This document shows positions 59,950-64,000 of a DNA stretch of 64,000 nt, piece by piece (within the stretch, counting starts at the first letter, position 1; the number at the start of each line of letters is the position of its first letter). The stretch is from Jacaranda mimosifolia (taxonomy: Eukaryota; Streptophyta; Magnoliopsida; Lamiales; Bignoniaceae): contig CM032128.1 of NCBI GenBank assembly GCA_018894105.1, positions 14,179,001 to 14,243,000 of the forward strand, read 5' to 3'. Made by a program: the position numbers and the translations under genes. The notes beneath the pieces are model-generated. The model was not told where the DNA came from. It did not search any database and was given only the letters and a program-made list of their open reading frames with translations.

Positions 59950-62221
59950 TGAAGTGAAGTGTAGCACTTGGATCCCATTATCAAGACATAAAAATGCCAA
60001 AATAACTAGGCTACACATGAAGCCAAGGATCTAAACATGCCTTAAATTCAAAGTTGGTATAAGGAATACCTTGAATAGCTCAAAATCCAAGAAAACAAGG
60101 AAGAAGACTTCAACACCTTGAATTTGTCTCCCAGTGGCACCGCAGGTTCACGACAACATTTGCCCAACCAAATCTACTCGGATCAGCTGAAATTTGGACT
60201 GGAGAACACAACACCTTAATGAATCTACAGTAGAAAAATCACTCAAATCAGAAACTCCAAAGTGCCTCCAGAAATGGCTCCAAGTTTCTGTCCAAATAGA
60301 GGATTTCCAAAAGGCTAGCAATCCAATTATTTTGCCTCTAATGATAAGATCCATACACCAATGCACAATCCAATTCTCTTTTATGTTAGCTAGAATACAA
60401 AGGAGAGAAGCTCAAGGATGAAGGCCGAAAATGGAGGTAGGAGATGAAGAAAATGTGAAGCTTCAACACATGAGGCGACACATGTAAAATTGGAAGGAAA
60501 TGAAAGAATCTAACAATTAGACCTAATTTTGCTTGCATTCACATGTTGGTGGTCGGCCACACCCTTTATATCTCTATATAGATGGAGGAAGGTGTGATGC
60601 CAAGGTGGCATCACACTTTCCTCAAGGTTGGTGCCAACTTGCTTGCCAACTTGCAAGCGAGTTGCATGTGAATTAAATGTGAATTTGAATTTCATTTGGA
60701 ATCTTCATGTCATCTAATGAAATATCATCCAAATAAATTCTAATTCACACCAAATGAACCTTTCATTTGAATTTTTCCTCCAAAAATAATTTTTCATTTT
60801 AATTAAATTAAACACTTTAATTTAATTAACCGTTGACTTAACTCTTAAGTCAATTAGCTTAACTCTTTAAGCTAGTTATTGTTAATTTAACTCCTTAAGT
60901 TAACTTGACCAATTGATAGTCACGTGGCACCAATTAAATTAACTCTTTAATTTAGATGGTCTAATTTAACCACTTAAATTATTTAGATCAATTTAGCAAT
61001 TAAATTGATCAAGCCAAGATGACCAAAAATTGTGTCAACCATCTACCTCTTCAAATCGATCATGTAGGAATTTCTAACTCTTAGAAAATTCCCCTTCATC
61101 AAGTAGGATTTGCAATTTGCTCTTGTGTGTGACCCATTAATTTCTACCATTCATTGGACATGGGCTCACAACTATTGTGATTTGTAGAATATCAAATATT
61201 CATATTAGTTTAAATTCCTTTAAACTAATGACTCAATTCAATTAATCTCTATTAATTGAAAAATACTCAATCTCCATGGTCGATGTCCAACCTAAAGCCC
61301 ATAGAGCCCAACTAGTTGGCCAAAATGAATGCTTTTGGAAAACCATTCTAGCTCTATGCTTACCATGCAAATACGGTCCTTATGTCTCCCATCTCCCCAA
61401 TGACGCCTAGGGCAAGATATTTGCCTGACTCCCTAATAGCCTCAATACTATGTTTCTATTCACAATGTTTTATTTTGGTTTATGACCTCATCTTTGGAAA
61501 ACCTTTTTACCAAATTGTCATACTGCCTTGCACAAGGACTCCTTGGAATCGACCATTATAAAATACATAGGAGATGCACTCGCCCTTCACCATGACAGGA
61601 GTTAGATCCCATCTTAGATCTCACAAACCTCAATTTCTAAATAGCTTATACCCAACCTTAACCCGAATGACCCACTAAGTGGTCAAAGAAGAGTCAAGGC
61701 ATGAGGACCTAAATACAAGGTTACCATGGATCCTTAGGTCAAAGGAGTAATTATATGTACTAATGTAAGTATGAGAACTTGCCATTATCGACTTGCCACT
61801 ATGGCTATCCAGTAGATTCTCGGAGCGGACCTCCAGTGAATTTGTTCTCTAACAAGCACCCACTAACATGCATCCATATCTCATATGGTTTTCTCATGAA
61901 ACGGAGTAATATCCAACCCTTGGATTTATGCATCATTAGTGCAAGTCTATCTGAATCTTAGATGCCCGGTCTCATAAGATTCTATGACTTGAAATATTTT
62001 AAGATCACAACCATGTAAAACTTATTTCATTATCACCATCCAGTGCGTAACCAAGTCCCGTAGTCTTGTGTGATCTAGGGGCTTCAACCAAATGCCAGTG
62101 AAGTAAAAATAAGCATAAGATGAAGATGGCCATTTTATTTGAATATCATTCAATCAATATTGCATCACATGTGAAATAGTTTACATGCCAATCTAATTGG
62201 CTTCGGGGTACTATTCCAACA
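59950..62221 (-). repeat. Complete subtype B LTR (outer part of the mosaic 5' LTR)
   Basis: 2,272 bp from TGAAGTGAAGTGTAGCAC to CTATTCCAACA, the same length as the 5' LTR of element 1 (2,271 bp). Its inner end (gtagcacttggatcc) resembles element 1 rather than subtype A. Its outer end adjoins the CATTT duplication. A TATA-like ctatatagat lies near 60573-60583. Several small ORFs inside are incidental. Confidence 0.82.
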
Positions 62222-62226
62222 CATTT
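62222..62226. repeat. Target duplication CATTT of element 2, right copy
   Basis: Matches 49875-49879. Confidence 0.9.
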
Positions 62227-63055
62227 TGATTATAAAATTTTGACTAGAAACTCTTTTGTGGCTAGCTTTCCTGTTAAAATCATTAGATCTTTCTTAATTT
62301 ACTTTTAAAAAAAATAATAATAATATGTTTTAGGTGAAAGAAGCAAAAATATCATTATAAGAGTGTAGTTATGCTTTATTAAATTTATTTCATGGACTAC
62401 AAAATATAATACATATATATATATATTTTCCAGTTTGAGTATGTTAGTCATGAGATATGTACTCTTGGTAATGTGTATAGAAGTTCTTAACATAATAATA
62501 TTTCATGAATTGAAATTTCGCCAAGTTCTAGGATGAGAACTATTTCAATTTTTACATGTGCAATTATTCCATGAAGGGAGACTTTTTAGATGGTAAAACA
62601 TATACAACATATTGTTAAAAGATTGAAACTATAAAATTCATGTGTCCTTTTAGGCGTAATGTGCTTGAAAATCTGTATTGTGCAACATTCCAGATTTACA
62701 AAATTCTTATACTATATGGACCCCACATTTAATAATAACACAGTCAAACAATTGATCTTTAGCCATTTTTGACCATGTTAGATTAGGTTTTACATATCTG
62801 AAACTACTAAAAAGGTACATGCGAATTGAACTACTCATACCTACGATGCATGTATATTATTATTTGCTAGCCAATGTTATGGAAAAGTTTGTTGAATGAG
62901 TAATATATAAAAAGAGGATTACAACCACCCCATTAATGTTTTATTCTTTTCAACCAAAACAAGGAAAGAGATAATTATTAAAAACAAATTGCATTGAGGG
63001 GCAATATGATCAAAAAACAAATGTTGATGTCACAAGTAAACAACAAATTGAAGTA
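62222..63055 (+). repeat. Array unit U11, type B, final segment
   Basis: Resumes with cattttgattataaaa. Its terminal hairpin near 62841-62856 (acctacgatgcatgta) with CTAG at 62867-62870 and gaatgagtaatat match U1. About 300 bp before the end is missing near 63010. Summed over three segments the unit is about 1.58 kb. Confidence 0.85.
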
Positions 63056-64000
63056 TTGTTCCAACAAGCAAAATCATTGAGGAATATTATCAAATTCACA
63101 TATTTTAGAAAGTCACAATGTTGATCCTGATTTGAACTAGAAGCCTCTAAAATATCTCTTCTAGGAGAACAAGAATAATTAAAGTTGCTAGTTGCAGTAT
63201 TAATTTCGAGCATCACCATGTTGTTGAAGCCATTTCCCTCTTGAAATGCCTCATCTATAGAAAAATGAAGATTGATAGGCTTGTTATTGTACAATTCAGT
63301 ATGCTCCAAAAACAGAAACAAACAAATCCAGAATGATCATAGCTTAACAAACACATCATATAAAAATATAAAAACCTTTAGGCATTCTCTTAAACATGCG
63401 CTTGTTGTCCAAACTTATCTTTGTTGGCTTAATGAATTACCCTCCCAAGTAATGTGCTTCATGACAACATCAACTCCTCCACCAGAGCTTTTGTTCCATT
63501 CTCTATCGCCCAAATCATTCAAATTTTTATCTAAACTAACTACCCTTCTTTCGTAACAAAAGCCAATGATTTTTGTTAAGATTTTTATAAACATTTGTAT
63601 ATACACATTTATAAATATTAAATGTCCCAAACCCATTATATCTTTTTTTTAATTGTCTAATAAGCCCCCATAAATAACTATTCCATTTGTCAAAGTTTCT
63701 ATAATTCCATTAATCGTAATAAAAAATATAAAGAAAATAGTAATATTATTATAAATGGATGGGTACTAAATTTCATAAAGATTTTACATGTTACTAGAAA
63801 TGCAAAAAGGCATTATATGAGAATGGGAGCCTCATATTTTGATTTTGTAGATAGTGTGCATTGTGATTGTAAACTTGAGTCATAAACTATTTTGTGGGTG
63901 GTTGTTTTAGCTTCTTAATTAGATTCCTATATTACCAATATAAGCTTGAGACAAAGTAGGCAAGCATATTCTTATAGAGTTTAGTTTATATAATATATAA
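63056..64000 (+). repeat. Array unit U12, type C (right-truncated by window)
   Basis: Starts ttgttccaacaagcaaaatc. The type C markers gatttttgttaagattttta (near 63568) and aaatgtcccaaaccc (near 63621) match U2 and U7. The array evidently continues beyond the window. Short ORFs on both strands (63010-63321, 63272-63556, 63415-63636) overlap and show no domain. Confidence 0.85.

Larger units (their letters stand above)
49880..62221 (-). mobile_element. Ty1/copia retrotransposon, element 2 (minus), inactive
   Basis: 12,342 bp in opposite orientation to element 1 and related to it in both LTR and protein. From right to left: mosaic 5' LTR (58386-62221), intact primer-binding site, leader, gag, protease, integrase, RT, RNase H, polypurine tract, 3' LTR (49880-52535). 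The 5 bp duplication CATTT is perfect. All coding domains are broken by stops and frameshifts. Confidence 0.92.

Noticed and set aside
1..64000. CRISPR array, bacterial operons, rRNA or tRNA genes
   Set aside because: No short regularly spaced direct repeats with unique spacers, no Shine-Dalgarno-led ORFs, and no tRNA or rRNA sequence recognised. The only tRNA-related words are primer-binding sites of retrotransposons.

Overview
This window looks like heterochromatin from a flowering-plant nuclear genome: AT-rich, full of nested decayed LTR retrotransposons, with no host gene, tRNA or rRNA that I can support. No coding region here is intact. Every recognisable protein segment belongs to a retrotransposon and carries stops, frameshifts or lost catalytic residues. 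I cannot name the species.

The base layer is a diverged head-to-tail array of roughly 1.8-2.0 kb non-coding units, all in plus orientation. My arbitrary unit start is a recurring ttgttccaacaagca-type motif at about 1988, 3967, 6155, 8399, 10205, 11249, 13167, 14927, 31042, 31822, 36258 and 63056; the first unit is already under way at base 1. Diagnostic differences sort the units into four types repeating in order A-B-C-D, A-B(B)-C-D, then probably D, A, B, C. This implies a higher-order repeat of about 8.4 kb. Most units also carry a short GTGC-GAT-GCAC-like hairpin followed about 10-12 nt later by CTAG or CTAA. That resembles a Helitron 3' end, so the array may be a tandem array of non-autonomous Helitron-like elements.

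Five larger insertions interrupt the array. (1) About 15.45-30.46 kb: a decayed Ty3/gypsy gag-protease remnant of the Athila/Tat type (plus strand). Inside it sits a complete but dead Ty1/copia Sirevirus-like element (minus strand, 19,015-27,349, TSD AATAT) with an extra ORF after pol. A divergent copia LTR follows at about 29.1-30.15 kb. (2) About 32.16-34.73 kb: a non-coding element with terminal inverted repeats and G-rich blocks. (3) 36,704-49,575: Ty1/copia element 1 (plus), with a 2.73 kb TGTAACACC-type solo LTR (41,429-44,161, TSD ATGAC) inside its gag. (4) 49,880-62,221: Ty1/copia element 2 of the same broad family (minus, TSD CATTT), with a mosaic 5' LTR. (5) Smaller inserts within individual array units.

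Elements 1 and 2 lie in one array unit, only about 300 bp apart and convergent. The retrotransposon order can be read from nesting: array first, then gypsy, then Sirevirus on the left; array, then copia 1 and copia 2 on the right, with the solo LTR landing after copia 1. LTR pairs differ by roughly a tenth or more by eye, so none of the insertions looks young.
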